64,000 bases of DNA from Clusia tigrina (taxonomy: Eukaryota; Arthropoda; Insecta; Diptera; Clusiidae). How positions within the stretch are numbered: the first letter of the stretch is position 1; the number at the start of each line of letters is the position of its first letter. The notes beneath the pieces are model-generated. The model had not been told where the DNA came from and did not search any database. It worked only from the letters and a program-made list of their open reading frames with translations. The position numbers and the translations under genes were made by a program. The stretch lies in NCBI GenBank assembly GCA_920105625.2, contig OV050030.1, positions 162,263,863 through 162,327,862 on the forward strand. The letters are read 5' to 3'. Of this stretch, positions 27,060 through 38,099 are shown one piece after another.

Positions 27060-27975
27060 TAGCTCATTCTAAATCAAAAGACTTTAGACTAATTAGTCTG
27101 TCAAGATTCCTCCTGAAAACACTTGAAAAATTATATACCTTCAAAAGAGGAAATCAATCAGCTCCAGATCGCTCTTAGCGTGGGGCTTTCTTGAAAAAAC
27201 TCTTGCCTTCAACGAATATGCTCAGGTGTATTTCCAAGCCAAGTAGCCCAATCTAAGAGAATGAACTACTCGCTGCACATCCTCCTCTCGTGGAGTGCGA
27301 TCTGTCACTCTGCAGCCCACTTATAGCGTGACTAAGTTTATCCTATGTACAAGGAGGTATACAATCCCAGCTCTGTCTAATTTATCAGGTCAAGTACCTA
27401 GGACTCTTACTGGATTGCACGCTGAGAAATTCTCAGATTGTGAAGAGAACTCGGAGGGCCTTCAGCATTTACTACTGCAAAGAAGCTGCTGGTGACAAGA
27501 TGGGGCTACATTCTTTCACCGTTTCCAGGGTATAGAAGGCGGTAGTCCGTATGAGGAACCAGAAACGTCTCAACAAGTGAGGGGAAACGCCTCCATACTC
27601 ATCACTGGGGCAATTTGCACAACTCTCACAAAATCACTCTTTACACTTATCAATTGCATCCCATCAGATCTCTTACCCAGGCAGTCTCCAAAATTGTCTA
27701 CCGTACGACAGGACGCTTTCAACAAATGGTCGGATTTGGTTCATGCAAACAATCCCATGCATGAGAAAATCCCTGGAATATATTCACTTTGCGGTCTACC
27801 CACAATGCTTTGAAAACAAGTTCAATCTACACAAGCGTGGCAGCGGTGAATGCTGTGAAGGCCACCTCACTGTTCCCAACACAACAGAGGTATTCACTGC
27901 GACAATCTGGGGACTAGTATATCTTTCCCGCCAACAAACAACAGTAGTGTTTTGCAAGCAGAGATCATCATGAAT
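27060..27975 (+). pseudogene. Second LOA-like LINE remnant (RT and RNase H)
   Basis: Decayed match to the same family as 5026-7753. KDFRLISLSRFLLKTLEKL parallels DYRPISLSSFLLKTLERV. Later pieces such as VKYLGLLLDCTL, RRAFSIYYCKEAAGDKMGL and GAICTTLTKSLFTLINCIP follow the RT end, and NSSVLQAEII matches the RNase H Glu motif. Many frameshifts and deletions; much older than the first copy. Confidence 0.65.
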
Positions 27976-27980
27976 GTATT

Positions 27981-28050
27981 ATTTATTTAATTTGTGCGCT
28001 AACCATGTCATTGTCATTTGACATTTATTTAATTTGTGCGCAAACCATGT
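27981..28050. repeat. 28-bp direct repeat x2
   Basis: ATTTATTTAATTTGTGCGC and following bases occur at 27981-28008 and 28023-28050 with one mismatch. Confidence 0.85.
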
Positions 28051-28615
28051 GTAAACAAGTTTTTTCATCCTAACTGGGACTCAAAACATCATCGATAGAA
28101 ACTACAACGGTTCCACTCTGAAACAACTCGCGAAAAAAAGCAAAAATATACTGGGAAAACATTGTGAGAAAATTATAAATACCACACAGTCTAAAAAACG
28201 GCTACATCTGCCCGCGTTGTGATGAAAGCAGCATACGTGAGTGAGCTTCGATCAAATGGAATGTGAGAAATTCATTTTTTAATTGCAATGAAAGTCTCGG
28301 TATAGTTGAATGTAGCCCAGTAGAGCAACTGAGTCCCCTCCTTATGCGCTGTAAGTGCCAATGCTGATGCCTCTTCCGGAGTACTAGATTTTGTTTGGGC
28401 GTTCAAACCAAACGGATGTATTATGCAAACAAAATTTACGGTTTTACATACGGTTTCAAACAGCTCAGCTGACTGCTGCCGGTTTTGTCACTTCGTTGTG
28501 TGTTTCCGTGGTAAAACATACAACTATGTGCACAATGTATATAAATAAAAATTTACTGAAGTGCCCACCTTGCTATGCTTCTTGAAGGGCTTTTAATCGT
28601 ATTGAGCCACTTCAA
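28051..28615. other. Unassigned
   Basis: No recognised coding, repeat or RNA feature; moderately AT-rich. Confidence 0.4.
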
Positions 28616-29660
28616 TGACAGGTGGTCCCAGTGAAGTAATAACCCTCCACGTATGGGTGGATCTTCCGTATGCCCCAGAATCAGCATTCACTGTCATGGT
28701 GGAAACGGAGCTGGAAGAGATCTATAGCTGGTGGCAAAAGCGGAAAGCAGAAGTGATAGCTGACCCTTCCAAGTTTGCAGACTATACGATTGAAAACCAC
28801 CATCTGCACCATCGGTGATGAGGACTGCGCTCCGTGGAAGTTGTGTGAGCCGAAGCAGTTCAGAGAACGTATCCTGGTAGATAACCATGATGCACCAACA
28901 ACAGAGCACCTGGGCATCTGGGAAACTATAGCTCGGATTACAATCCGCTACTACTAGCCAGGTTTATTCCGGGACACAAGACGCTACGTGCGTCAGTGTA
29001 AGATCTGTTAACAATATAAGTGCAGTCAACCACAGCCTGCTGGGCAGATGCTGACGCAGATACCAGAAGAGCCGTGGGCCATTTTATAAGCGGACTTTGT
29101 CGAGCCTTCCAGCGATTTATGAACGATTTCGGCATTAGACACCAATTCACCGCACCATCCACAGAATGTGGATGAGAATGCGGTCGAACGCACCAACAGC
29201 ACGGTGAAAACTATGATCCCTCAATATACGGGCAAACAGCAATAGAAGTGGGATGATTTGCTGCTAGAACTGACTCTAGGCGCTGTATATTGATACCACG
29301 ATATGCACTGGACAACCGCACCAAACACCCAATGATCGAGTGGGTCAACTAAAGGAAACATACCAATTGGTGAAGTCTAGCCCGGAACGAGCAGCACAGG
29401 ATCAACGGAGATACTACAATTTTTGACGCAGACTATGGAAGCCGGATGTGGACCTATTGGTATCAGCTAAGCAACACCATTTGTGAAAAACTACAGAAAA
29501 CTTCGCCACCAAGCTAGCCCCACGTTACGACGGACCTGTTAATGTGGAGAGCTTCATTTTACCTGTAGTCGTTAAGTTATCACAAGAGGGGAATAAACAG
29601 ACAAAAAGGGCTCTTATCAGCGAGTTGAAGCCGTACTGCACGACCGATGACGGCTAAGGC
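28616..29660 (+). pseudogene. pol: Gypsy integrase remnant 3
   Basis: Plus-strand reading shows the end of RNase H linker, then WKLCEPKQFRERILVDNHDA, HLGIWETIARITIRYY, YVRQCKIC and EEPWAIL, the integrase zinc and early core region. Further decayed segments (HPQNVDENAVERTN, TKLAPRYDGPVNV, RALISELKPYC) follow in order. Stops and frameshifts throughout. Order and spacing match a Ty3/Gypsy pol C-terminus. Confidence 0.7.
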
Positions 29661-29728
29661 CATGGCACACTGCTACATTGGCACGCCACAAGACTAAGTT
29701 TTCCATCTCCCGCGAAGTAAGGAGGGAG

Positions 29729-30559
29729 TGTGAAGATGAAATTTGTCTACTGCCAAATTTCACCCTCATAAAATCTATTGTTCAAAATACAAAAAAAAAA
29801 AAACCAAAGTAGCTGAGTCAGATTTTGACTTCGTTTGTTAGGTCCTTTTGAAAGAAACCAGTTCTCAACCAAGTTAAACTTTCACTAGGTTAAATGTTGA
29901 TTTACAATATTTTAGGGTGTGGTATAACAAACGTTCGGTTGAATAACAAACGTTCGGTGTTGGATAACAAACAAGGCCACAATTTGCTGGATGTTCAAAT
30001 AGTACAATTTGTCTGAAATCATTGGAGAAAAATACGAAACATATTTCAATACAGAATTTGTCAAGGATAATTAAACAAATAAAGACAAGAAGCTTGAAAG
30101 TGAAGAATTTCTGTGGACGAACCCTGGACACCGCCGAGCTTACCCCGGCTCTGAAAAGTTCGTTACACAATTTATGGATATTTTTAGTTTTTTTCAGCCG
30201 CTTCTGGGATTCAATGGTTCAGAAGATCCTTTCGTTTCACTTTTTCCCCTTTATTTTTATTCTGCTCTATTAATAGTGCCATAATTCTAACCGAACTCAT
30301 GATTTCGTTTTACGATGGCAAATTCCGTCAGCCGTCAGGTACACAGGGGGACTAACATGTAACACATTGTGTACATGCCGTAAATGTGTATACTGATGGC
30401 AGTGCGATTACATCCTCTTCGCGGGGGCGGCTAGAAACAGGTTTTCAGAAATATTTTCTGAAAGCGCTGGCTAATCGTAGACGGGCGGAGAGAAAACAAC
30501 TCTCTTAAATAAAATATTTTTGTCTTTCCTCAGACACAAAATATGTTGCGTTGGGCCAG
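29729..30559 (+). other. Possible LTR start and unassigned DNA
   Basis: A purine tract AAGGAGGGAG (29719-29728) is followed by TGTGAAGATG, the expected polypurine tract and 3' LTR start of the upstream Gypsy remnant. A 15-bp ATAACAAACGTTCGG unit occurs twice at 29924-29960. No right LTR boundary could be found, and nothing else is recognised to 30559. Confidence 0.35.
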
Positions 30560-30653
30560 TGACCCGACCGTAAAACAAACCCACTCAAGAAACGGAAACA
30601 AGCCTCGGAAATAATAACAACCACACGACGACGACCATCAGCTTTAAATCAAT

Positions 30654-31845
30654 GACACGAATTGGAACATGAAACGTTCGCTCTCTCTCTGAAACTTCAA
30701 AGCTCGCACAGGTTTGCAAGGAGATGGAGCGTTATAAAATTCAAATTCTCGGCCTATCTGAAACCAGATGGCTCGGGCAAGGAGAATTTCACACCCTCGA
30801 AGGCCACTATTTTATCTACAGTGGCAACATACAAAAGCGTGCAAACGGTGTCGGCATTCTAATATCAAAAAACTTAAAAAGCGCATTAATGGGATACAAG
30901 CCGATCTCCGACGTATAATACCTGCCAGATTTAAGACCAGATTTCGTAATATCACCGTAATTCAATCCTACGCGCCTACGGAACCACACACAGACGATGC
31001 CAAAGATGCGTTCTACAACTTGCTAGACTCTACCATCAATTCTGTCCCAAAAGGCGACTTCATCATGACATTGGGCGATTTCAACGCAAAAGTAGGCAAC
31101 GACAACAGCAATGTCGAAAAACTCATGGGTCGGCACACCTTAGCATCAGGTAGAAATAATAATGGAGAGCGATTGTTTGAACTTTGCTCCAACCACAATC
31201 TCTTCATCGGTGGCACTAAATTCCCCCATCTAGATATCCATAAATACACATGGAATTCTCCCGATGGCCGAACTCGCAACCAAATCGACCATGATTTAAT
31301 AAGCAGACGGTTTCACAACTCCCCCCTTGATGTGCGCACACGCAGAGGTGCGGACGTATTCAACGACCATAACCTAGTTGTATGCCAACTCCGCCTACGC
31401 CCCGAAGAAATCAGGAAGCAACAGAAGCGAAAGGACCTTTAATCTGGAAAACTTCAAAAACCCTGCAACGCTCCAACTTTACCAGGACACACTGTCTACT
31501 GCCATTGCACTCTACGAACATGGACCGTCCTGGCAACAAATTCAAAAAGCCTGCACACAAGCTGCGGAAGAAACAGTTGGCCTCCAACATCGCAAAAGAG
31601 AGCCATGGATAAGCAACACCACCTGGCAATATATCGAAGAACGTAGAAGGATGAAAACCAAAGTAAACACTGCTTCATTATCCGACCGCAACAGCTTTCT
31701 CAGCGCGTACAATGCTATGCATCGGCAGGTCAAAAATTCTGTGAGGACTGATAAAAGGGCATATGTGGAGGGAATTGCTGGTGAAGCAGAGCGATCAGCA
31801 AACTGTAACAACTTGCGGGGCGTATATGCAGCCATAAAAAATTGA
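30654..31845 (+). pseudogene. RTE endonuclease and linker
   Basis: TRIGT then a TGA in place of the usual Trp, NVRSLSETSKLAQV, ILGLSETRWLGQGEF, VIQSYAPTEP, TLGDFNAKVGNDN, IGGTKFPHLDIHKYTW, TRNQIDHDLISRR and FNDHNLVVCQL are the APE-type endonuclease landmarks in order. The linker (PWISNTTWQYIEERRRMKTK, SVRTDKRAYVEGIAGEAE) precedes the RT in intact copies. Frameshifts near 30915 and 31380-31440. Confidence 0.75.
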
Positions 31846-31851
31846 CTAATA

Positions 31852-32074
31852 CGACTGGATAGGGCACATTCTCCGTAGAGACGACACCAACATTGCAAAT
31901 ATGGCCTTTCAATGGAACCCACATGGTAGTCGGAAAGCAGGACGCCCACGACAAACATGGGTACGCACTATCCACGCCGAAAGTCACCACAGAGCCACCT
32001 GGAACGAAATAAGACACCTGGCTGCTGATACAAACCGTTGGAGAGGTTTTGTGACCGCCCTATGCTCCGACTAG
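31852..32074 (+). pseudogene. RTE ORF C-terminal tail
   Basis: DWIGHILRRDDTNIA, WNPHGSRKAGRPRQTWVRTI and WRGFVTALCSD followed by TAG. This is the conserved tail after the RT of RTE-type proteins. It directly follows the linker, showing the internal deletion. Confidence 0.75.
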
Positions 32075-32089
32075 GTGCGATATTTGACT

Positions 32090-33670
32090 CTTTTATAATT
32101 ATGTCTTTTAGTTAACTTTGTTAGCATAAGTATAGTTTTATTGTGTCAAATGAAATGGAATTGATATATATATTAATATATAAATTATTTATAAGTAAAT
32201 TCAGATTTATTTGACGTAAAAACAGCTGTGTGGAACTTAAGTCACATTCGATTTCAATTTCGGTTCCTCATACCAATTCCGATCGATTTAGAGAATACCA
32301 AGCGAAATCGAAATATATTTCGACACCGACATAAAATCGAAACTAATCGTTTTTCAAAACAGTATACGTATGTACTTGTGTCTTTGAGTTCAAAATAATC
32401 GATATTATGAATATTCTCTTGACTTCATATTGGATTATTGTCGGATTAATGTATTTTCAGGTTCGGAATGCATTAGGTAATTTGGGTCTAGGAATTCAGG
32501 ATTAAGTAAGATAAGGTATCAGTATCTGTAGAGGTTTAATGGGAAGTTTATAGAAGTGTGGACCCCTGCTAGGCTATGTGTATGTATATAGTTGTGTGCT
32601 TGTAAATTGAATATTCTCCTCAGTTAGATGGTTTCGGTAAGGGTGTTCTGAATGCCGTTTTCCATTTAGTTCCTCGCTGCGCTTACTTAAACCAGAGTTG
32701 ACTTAATTAGAAGATTCAAGGTTAATATAAACAGATGGTTAAATTTTTTGTGCATTAGTATCGTTTTCAGTTCTTATATTATGCTTAGCATGATAAGTTT
32801 CATAGTCTGAAACTATATAATTATAGAGAATGAGATTTACAAGCTATTATGAGAGTTTTGAGGTGATATCAGGTATTGCTCCACGATTTTTGACTGATTT
32901 TTCAATAAGTTGTAGCTTTTTCTTTCCATAATAGATGTTCTGTTATATCAACAGAGTAGTCTGGTCTCATAACCCTAATGTATAAACCTAAAACTCCTCT
33001 TACTTAATTTTATTATTTATCAACCGATATATACTATATACGAGTATATACTTCCACATTAAGTAAAAGTTCCTATGTTGAGTTATCTCCGCTTTTTTGT
33101 CTGATTAGTACAGATGCGAACTATTATATTTCTCGTACCACACCATATTCATCATTCCGATAGCTTCCTCTTGAATATTATTTCGGATAACTCCCGAAAT
33201 ATTTGTTTATAACTCCACTCTTTTTTCTATAGGATAAAGTAAGATTTGCACCAAATTATTTATGAATGCTTGTACCAATATTGGATTCCCATTGAAATGG
33301 GCAAAATCGTCAACTACGTGAGGAATTATGTATACTCGTATATCTAGTAAATTTTTAAATTTATTTGATTTCAATATGTGGCAAATAAAATTTTTTAAGT
33401 TGTATTATAAACCATATCCGTATAAATTAGAGCAGAATAATGCTGGATATGGCGCCAATAATTATTGAATTATAATTGTACAGTTTGTTGAATAAGTTCT
33501 ACGAAGCAACTCATTCTGATGCACTTTACACTTAAAATGGCCAAAAATATACTAAATTTGTCAGGTTAAACGGTTTTTTAACTACCAGAAATAGTCGTGG
33601 CAGGTAATGCCATACATACACACAAATTACAAAGGGGAACACTGATTATACAGAATGGATTTATTAGAAA
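32090..33670. other. AT-rich, no gene seen
   Basis: About 1.6 kb without convincing ORF, inverted repeat or element terminus. A few short AT repeats (near 32165 and 33030) only. Confidence 0.5.
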
Positions 33671-33679
33671 ATTTGAGGT

Positions 33680-34280
33680 AATTTTGATTGCCAGGCTGAA
33701 GGCAATGTTTTCCTTTTAGTCTTGATGCTCATTTCTTCGATAAATTTTAATCTCGAATCAAGTCGTTTAGCTCGCCCTGAGAAAAACCTAGAAGTGTAGG
33801 ACAGCATGCTTCGAATTCAATTTCACTATTGCTGTTACTCTGACTATTTAATATTTCAGTATCATCACAGTAATCGTCTAATATGGAAGTACCGGTATTG
33901 GCAAATCTTCTCTATGCAGCGTTTGTGATTTAGCGGATTGTACGTATCCAAGAGCGCTGTTTGTATCGATTCATACCTTTTACATTCACAGCACAAAAGT
34001 AGCAATCATCAAGGTGGTTTCTTGGCTCTGTCCATATCATCAGTATTCCAAACGGAATTCCTTTTCGTCCTACTTGAGTCCACTATCGAAGTGAATCCAC
34101 GCACGTTTTACAAATTTTGTGTGGGTCCCAAAATTTGTCTTGTTGTCCAAGTTTTTTTTCAAAATAACTTTGTTTTACAAAATCATTTATATTCTTTCGT
34201 TGCTTTTCTTGATAAAATTTATCATATATGTAGCAGAAATGATCGGGGCTATTAACACAACCCATGCGTGAAGAACACAT
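33680..34280 (-). pseudogene. Broken copy of an arthropod cysteine-rich protein gene
   Basis: From Met at 34280 on minus: MCSSRMGCVNSPDHFCYIYD, then KLGQQDKFWDPHKICKTCV, then after an in-frame TAG a GIPFGILMIWTEPRNHLDDC stretch with CYFC, an acidic spacer, and GFSQGELNDLIRD ending in further stops. This order matches a family of uncharacterised arthropod proteins of unknown function that I recall from many genomes; the CxxC pairs suggest zinc binding. Single exon, with stops but few frameshifts, so it is probably a dispersed or retro-copied pseudogene. Confidence 0.6.
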
Positions 34281-34511
34281 ACTTTTGTAACAATAACGCC
34301 CAATAAATTAAAAAAATTATTTTTTAGTATCATTGTTCAAATTTAGAAGTTTCACTATTTCACTCTCCTTTTCTCTCCCTTTTCTTAAAAATTAATACTG
34401 TAGTGGTTTTTTGCAAACGAATTTTTAAGCGAAGTTTAGGTATTTTTTCGTCAACGAGATTTTCGGGTGTTGTTGATGTCCAAATCTCGCGTGAATTAAA
34501 GAACATAATCT
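34281..34511. other. Unassigned
   Basis: Short non-coding stretch; nothing recognised. Confidence 0.4.
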
Positions 34512-34702
34512 CACTAACCTAGCCAAACAACGTTATCAACCGACAAACTCACCTAACAAAACAACGTTATCAACTGACATACTCACCTAACCAAACAACG
34601 TTATCAGCCGACAAACTCACCTAACCAAACAACATTATCAACCGTTAAACTAACCTGACCAAACAACGTTATCAACCGACAAACTCACCTAACCAGACAA
34701 CA
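34512..34702. repeat. 34-bp minisatellite, ~5.5 copies
   Basis: Unit of the form CCAAACAACGTTATCAACCG plus ACAAACTCACCTAA, repeated with a few substitutions per copy; the last copy is truncated. Confidence 0.93.
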
Positions 34703-35009
34703 TAATAAAACTAACTAACACAAACATGATAAGTCTCAGTGTTAACTCATTATAAATCATTTAGAATTTAACTAGGGGCTCATGATGGTATTTTGCGCTA
34801 TTCTCTTGTCCTATGAAGTACGAAGGGACAAAGAGAGAAACAATTTCCAAGGGAAGTAAGACTTCCATCATCACAAGTATTCACAGCAGATCCTGAAATA
34901 ATGGAGAGCAATTGAATCTTGCGACTAGACTCCTGAAAAATTAGAACATCACGCTGGACCGCCTACGAAAAATTAGGTATATCCAGAAATCAAGCGTCAT
35001 TCGATTGTC
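34703..35009. other. Leader-like region upstream of a Gypsy gag
   Basis: No ORF. Probably the LTR or leader of the gag-bearing element that follows; no LTR termini identified. Confidence 0.3.
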
Positions 35010-35448
35010 TAAGAGGCATAAAAGAAAACTCCAAGTTTGTAAATTGAAATTACCACATTAAAAGCACAGCTAACAAATCTAACCGCAGCTATGCAAACGC
35101 AAAAAACTACATTTGCACAAGGGATCGAATCAATGAAACAACTCCAAAATTTCCAACAAGTCACTCCAACAGTGCAACATGAGGAAATTCGCAATGATCC
35201 TAAAGAAATGGGTTTGGAGCTTCTTAAATTTTTGCCACGTTTCGACGGAGACAAAACTCAATACAGATCTTGGCGATCACAAGAATGGACGTTCATGGAT
35301 TCCATTAAGAATTTTACACAAACTCCTCGTTACTAAAGCGCATTGGTTATTTTACTCATCAAAAATACTGTGTCAGCAGCAGATATCCTCTGACCAACCA
35401 TTATACAAAACTTAATTTTATTCAATAATAAATCGCTTAGATTACATA

Positions 35449-35671
35449 CAGTATTGGCCAAAACCTAAGCGCCCTCTCAGTACATTTTTTCTTATGCAAA
35501 TTTTTTTTATGAAAACACATTTATTAAATTTTTTTTATTTTTTTATTTATTTATATCTTTATTATTGATAAACACAAACTTAAGGAATTCAGAATTTCAT
35601 ATAAAAAAAGTTAAAATTAAAAAAAACATTTAAAGTCGCAAATCTAAGTGGACAAAACTAAAGCACCCCCT
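35449..35671. repeat. Tc1 left terminal inverted repeat
   Basis: About 223 bp; outer binding-site-like repeat at 35455-35475 and inner at about 35649-35668. Pairs with 36865-37087 with scattered mismatches and small indels. Confidence 0.9.
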
Positions 35672-35698
35672 ATTTAAGGTAAAAAAAAATTATTGAAG

Positions 35699-36706
35699 TC
35701 AATATTTCGTTGCGAATCCTTTATTCTGGATGACAGACGCATATCTTTTAGGCATAGAAGATATTAAATTATTAATTATATCCGGTGATATTGCATCCCA
35801 GGCTCTTTTTGCGGCTTGGAAAAGATTTTCTTTGGTTTTGCAATTTTCTCGGTTGATTTTCGAGTTAACAAACTCCCACAAGTTCTCAATTGGGTTAAGA
35901 TCGGGGGATTGGGCAGGCCAACGAAGAACTTGTACCCCATTGTTTTGGAACCACTCCTTAACCACTTTTGACGTATGTTTTGGATCGTTATCTTGCTGGA
36001 ACGTCCATTTAAGTGGCATATCTTCATCAGCATATGACAACATCACGTCTTTTAATATGTCTCGATACATGAAACGATCGATAATACCATCAATCTTATG
36101 AATTGGTCCAATCCCTTGTCCAGAGAAACTACCCCAGACCATTATTTTTCCTCCTCCGTGCTTTACACTGCCTTTGCAATATTTAGGATTCAACCTTTCT
36201 CCTTTTGGTCTGCGTACACGCCTTATACCATCGAAATCTTTTAAATTAAACTTGGATTCGTCAGAAAACAGCACAGTCTTCCATTTTTGGACACTCCAGT
36301 TGAGATGGGCCTTGGCGAATACAAGTCTGGCTTTTGTATTCTTTGACGATATGAAAGGTTTTTTTGCTGGTCGTCGACTGAATAAACCGGCCTCTACAAC
36401 CCGTCTGCTGATCGTTCGTTCGCTAACTTTTAATTTTAAGCGGTTTCGAACTTGGTTGGAAGATGCTGTAGGATCATTTTGGATTGTCCTTTTAATTAAG
36501 GAGTCTTCATGTCGCGAAGTTTCACGTGGCCTTCCGCCATAATGAGTAGGAGATGTACGACCAGTCTGCAAAAACTTTGAAATCAGCCTAGAAATAATTG
36601 ATATATTGATCGAATATTTTTCACTCAGTTGATGTCTCGATAAACCGCCCCTCCAATCATTAAGAATTCTAATTTTAAATTCACTTGAGTACTTAGTGCG
36701 AGCCAT
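35699..36706 (-). CDS. Tc1-like transposase (intact, DD34E)
   Basis: 335 residues, uninterrupted, the normal length for the family. N-terminal paired-like DNA-binding region with two HTHs (SSEFKIRILNDWRGGLSRHQ; SNQVRNRLKLKVSERTISRR) joined by a GRPR-type hook (YGGRPRETSR, about residues 56-65). Catalytic Asp 149 (LFSDESKFNL), Asp 239 (FQQDNDPKHTS) and Glu 274 (LNPIENLWE) are present with 34 residues between the last two. The Gly-rich box HGGGKIMVWGSF is present. It binds the inner and outer ITR repeats and moves the element into TA sites. All key parts look functional; a source of activity elsewhere is also possible. Confidence 0.95.
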   Translation of the reverse strand: MARTKYSSEFKIRILNDWRGGLSRHQLSEKYSINISIISRLISKFLQTGRTSPTHYGGRPRETSRHEDSLIKRTIQNDPTASSNQVRNRLKLKVSERTISRRVVEAGLFSRRPAKKPFISSKNTKARLVFAKAHLNWSVQKWKTVLFSDESKFNLKDFDGIRRVRRPKGERLNPKYCKGSVKHGGGKIMVWGSFSGQGIGPIHKIDGIIDRFMYRDILKDVMLSYADEDMPLKWTFQQDNDPKHTSKVVKEWFQNNGVQVLRWPAQSPDLNPIENLWEFVNSKINRENCKTKENLFQAAKRAWDAISPDIINNLISSMPKRYASVIQNKGFATKY

Positions 36707-36864
36707 TGCTCTTATCTCAACCCAAACTTTAAAAGAATTACACTTTTCGCATGAAATCTAACAATTTCTTCTTCTTAATACAAAGCTGCTGCATTTTTAG
36801 AGTGTACCGTTAACTAATACCGTAATGACGCAGTAGCGTAGTAAAATTTGTAAACACAATTTTA

Positions 36865-37087
36865 AGAGGTGCTTTAGTTTTGTCCACTTAGATTTGCGAC
36901 TTTAAATGTTTTTTTTTTAAATTTAACTTGTTTTATATGAAATTCTGAATTCCTAAAGTTTGTGTTTATCAATAATAAAGATACAAATAAATAAAAAAAT
37001 AAAAAAATTTAATAATTATGTTTTCATAAAAAAATTATCATATGAAAAAAATGTACTGAGGGGGTGCTTAGGTTTTGGCCAATACTG
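36865..37087. repeat. Tc1 right terminal inverted repeat
   Basis: Partner of 35449-35671; see that entry. Promoter for the transposase presumably lies at its inner edge, since the Met is only about 160 bp away. Confidence 0.9.
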
Positions 37088-37552
37088 TATATGCCGACCA
37101 GCGACAGCTTTGTGTGTTGCTGGACGAAATGAAGAAAGTCAAACATGGCTGCCAGACACTATCTGAATTCCATAGCGATGTGAGTAAAGCACTAAACTTA
37201 GCCAATCCAAGATATACTCGTAGATGTCTGGGGAACAAGATAACACTGCCATGAAAGAATATGCAAATCAGGAAGCCGTCTGAACCTTCATCTTGGCTTA
37301 ACAGCAATTATACTAGTGGTACGCTATATAGCAACAATCCCAAAAATTTGGAAGTTACCTACGCAATCGCTTGTACCATTCACCATGACAACGCGAATCA
37401 GCAAATTGAGACAGAGCCACAACCAATAGCACCCCATCCACGTCAGCGCCATCCTCACAAGAGGCAGACATCATTGATGCAATCGGAATGAAAATTGGCA
37501 GAAATATACATGGAGTCCAAAATAGTGTGTGTGTAGAATGTAGAATTTATAA

Positions 37553-38090
37553 TACTACTGCCACGCCCACAATTAACCAAAAATTATCATTAGGTTCCTA
37601 TTAAAGATCTATCAACGAAATTTCACTAAAAGGTTTCGGGTACTAACATTAAAAACCACAAAAAAATGGCCCGCTATTGACATATTATTATAACTTACGA
37701 CCTATACAATACAATATTTTTGGACGAAATTTTACATTACTATGTTTATGGGCCCTACAAAGCCACATACCCGATTCGGGGACGATCAGATGAAGGATAC
37801 GCCTCCCTCCCATATAATGAACTTTCGGGACCCACCCCACTTAAAAATATTACCCTATCTATGCATCTAGTTATGATATATGAATACAAATTGGTACATG
37901 TATACATTGGATCTGTACTAATATGGGTAGACTATTACTATTGCCACGCCCACAATAAAGCCAAAATCATTACTAGGTTCCTATTAAAGATTTATGAACG
38001 AAATTCCACACGAAGGTTACTAACATTGAACAGCGCACAAAAAATGGGCGTGTTATTTTTAGAGCCACGCCCACTATTGATATAATATTA
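37553..38090. repeat. Diverged direct repeats with GCCACGCCCAC
   Basis: A block with TGCCACGCCCACAAT, TAGGTTCCTATTAAAGAT and a later ATGGGCG/ATGGCCC element occurs at about 37558-37680 and again at about 37938-38060, roughly 380 bp apart. GCCACGCCCAC appears again at 38062. Non-coding; such GC-box repeats are common in fly intergenic DNA (general knowledge). Confidence 0.7.
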
Positions 38091-38099
38091 TATATATAT

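Larger units (their letters stand above)
30560..32085 (+). mobile_element. RTE-like LINE lacking its reverse transcriptase
   Basis: Endonuclease and the linker are followed immediately by the C-terminal tail of the same protein. The central RT segment of several hundred codons is missing, with the join near 31846. Endonuclease and tail wording match RTE-clade ORFs as I know them. Confidence 0.7.
35449..37087 (-). mobile_element. Tc1-like transposon with long IR/DR termini
   Basis: 1639 bp, exact TA duplication (35447-35448 and 37088-37089), termini CAGTATTGGCCAAAACCTAAG. Inverted repeats are about 223 bp. Within each, an inner repeat (GGACAAAACTAAAGCACCC) resembles the outer end (GGCCAAAACCTAAGCGCCC, 15/19 matches), the IR/DR pattern of Minos- and Sleeping-Beauty-type elements. 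It encodes an uninterrupted transposase. Confidence 0.96.
35010..37490 (+). pseudogene. gag: Ty3/Gypsy gag fragment split by a Tc1 element
   Basis: The left part (to 35448) has EIRNDPKEMGLELLKFLPRF, DGDKTQYRSWRSQEWTFMDS and INRLDYI. The right part resumes at 37088 with YADQRQLCVLLDEMKK, LSEFHSDVSKALNLANPRYT and LYSNNPKNLEVTYAIACTIH. The two halves are contiguous Gag once the 1639-bp Tc1 and one TA are removed. Several stops exist in each half, so the gag was probably already damaged. The rest of the element is not visible. Confidence 0.7.

Noticed and set aside
34512..34702. CRISPR-like array
   Set aside because: Units are directly adjacent without unique spacers and the context is eukaryotic transposons.
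35730..36542. Plus-strand ORFs of 122-123 codons
   Set aside because: Shadows of the Tc1 transposase on the minus strand.
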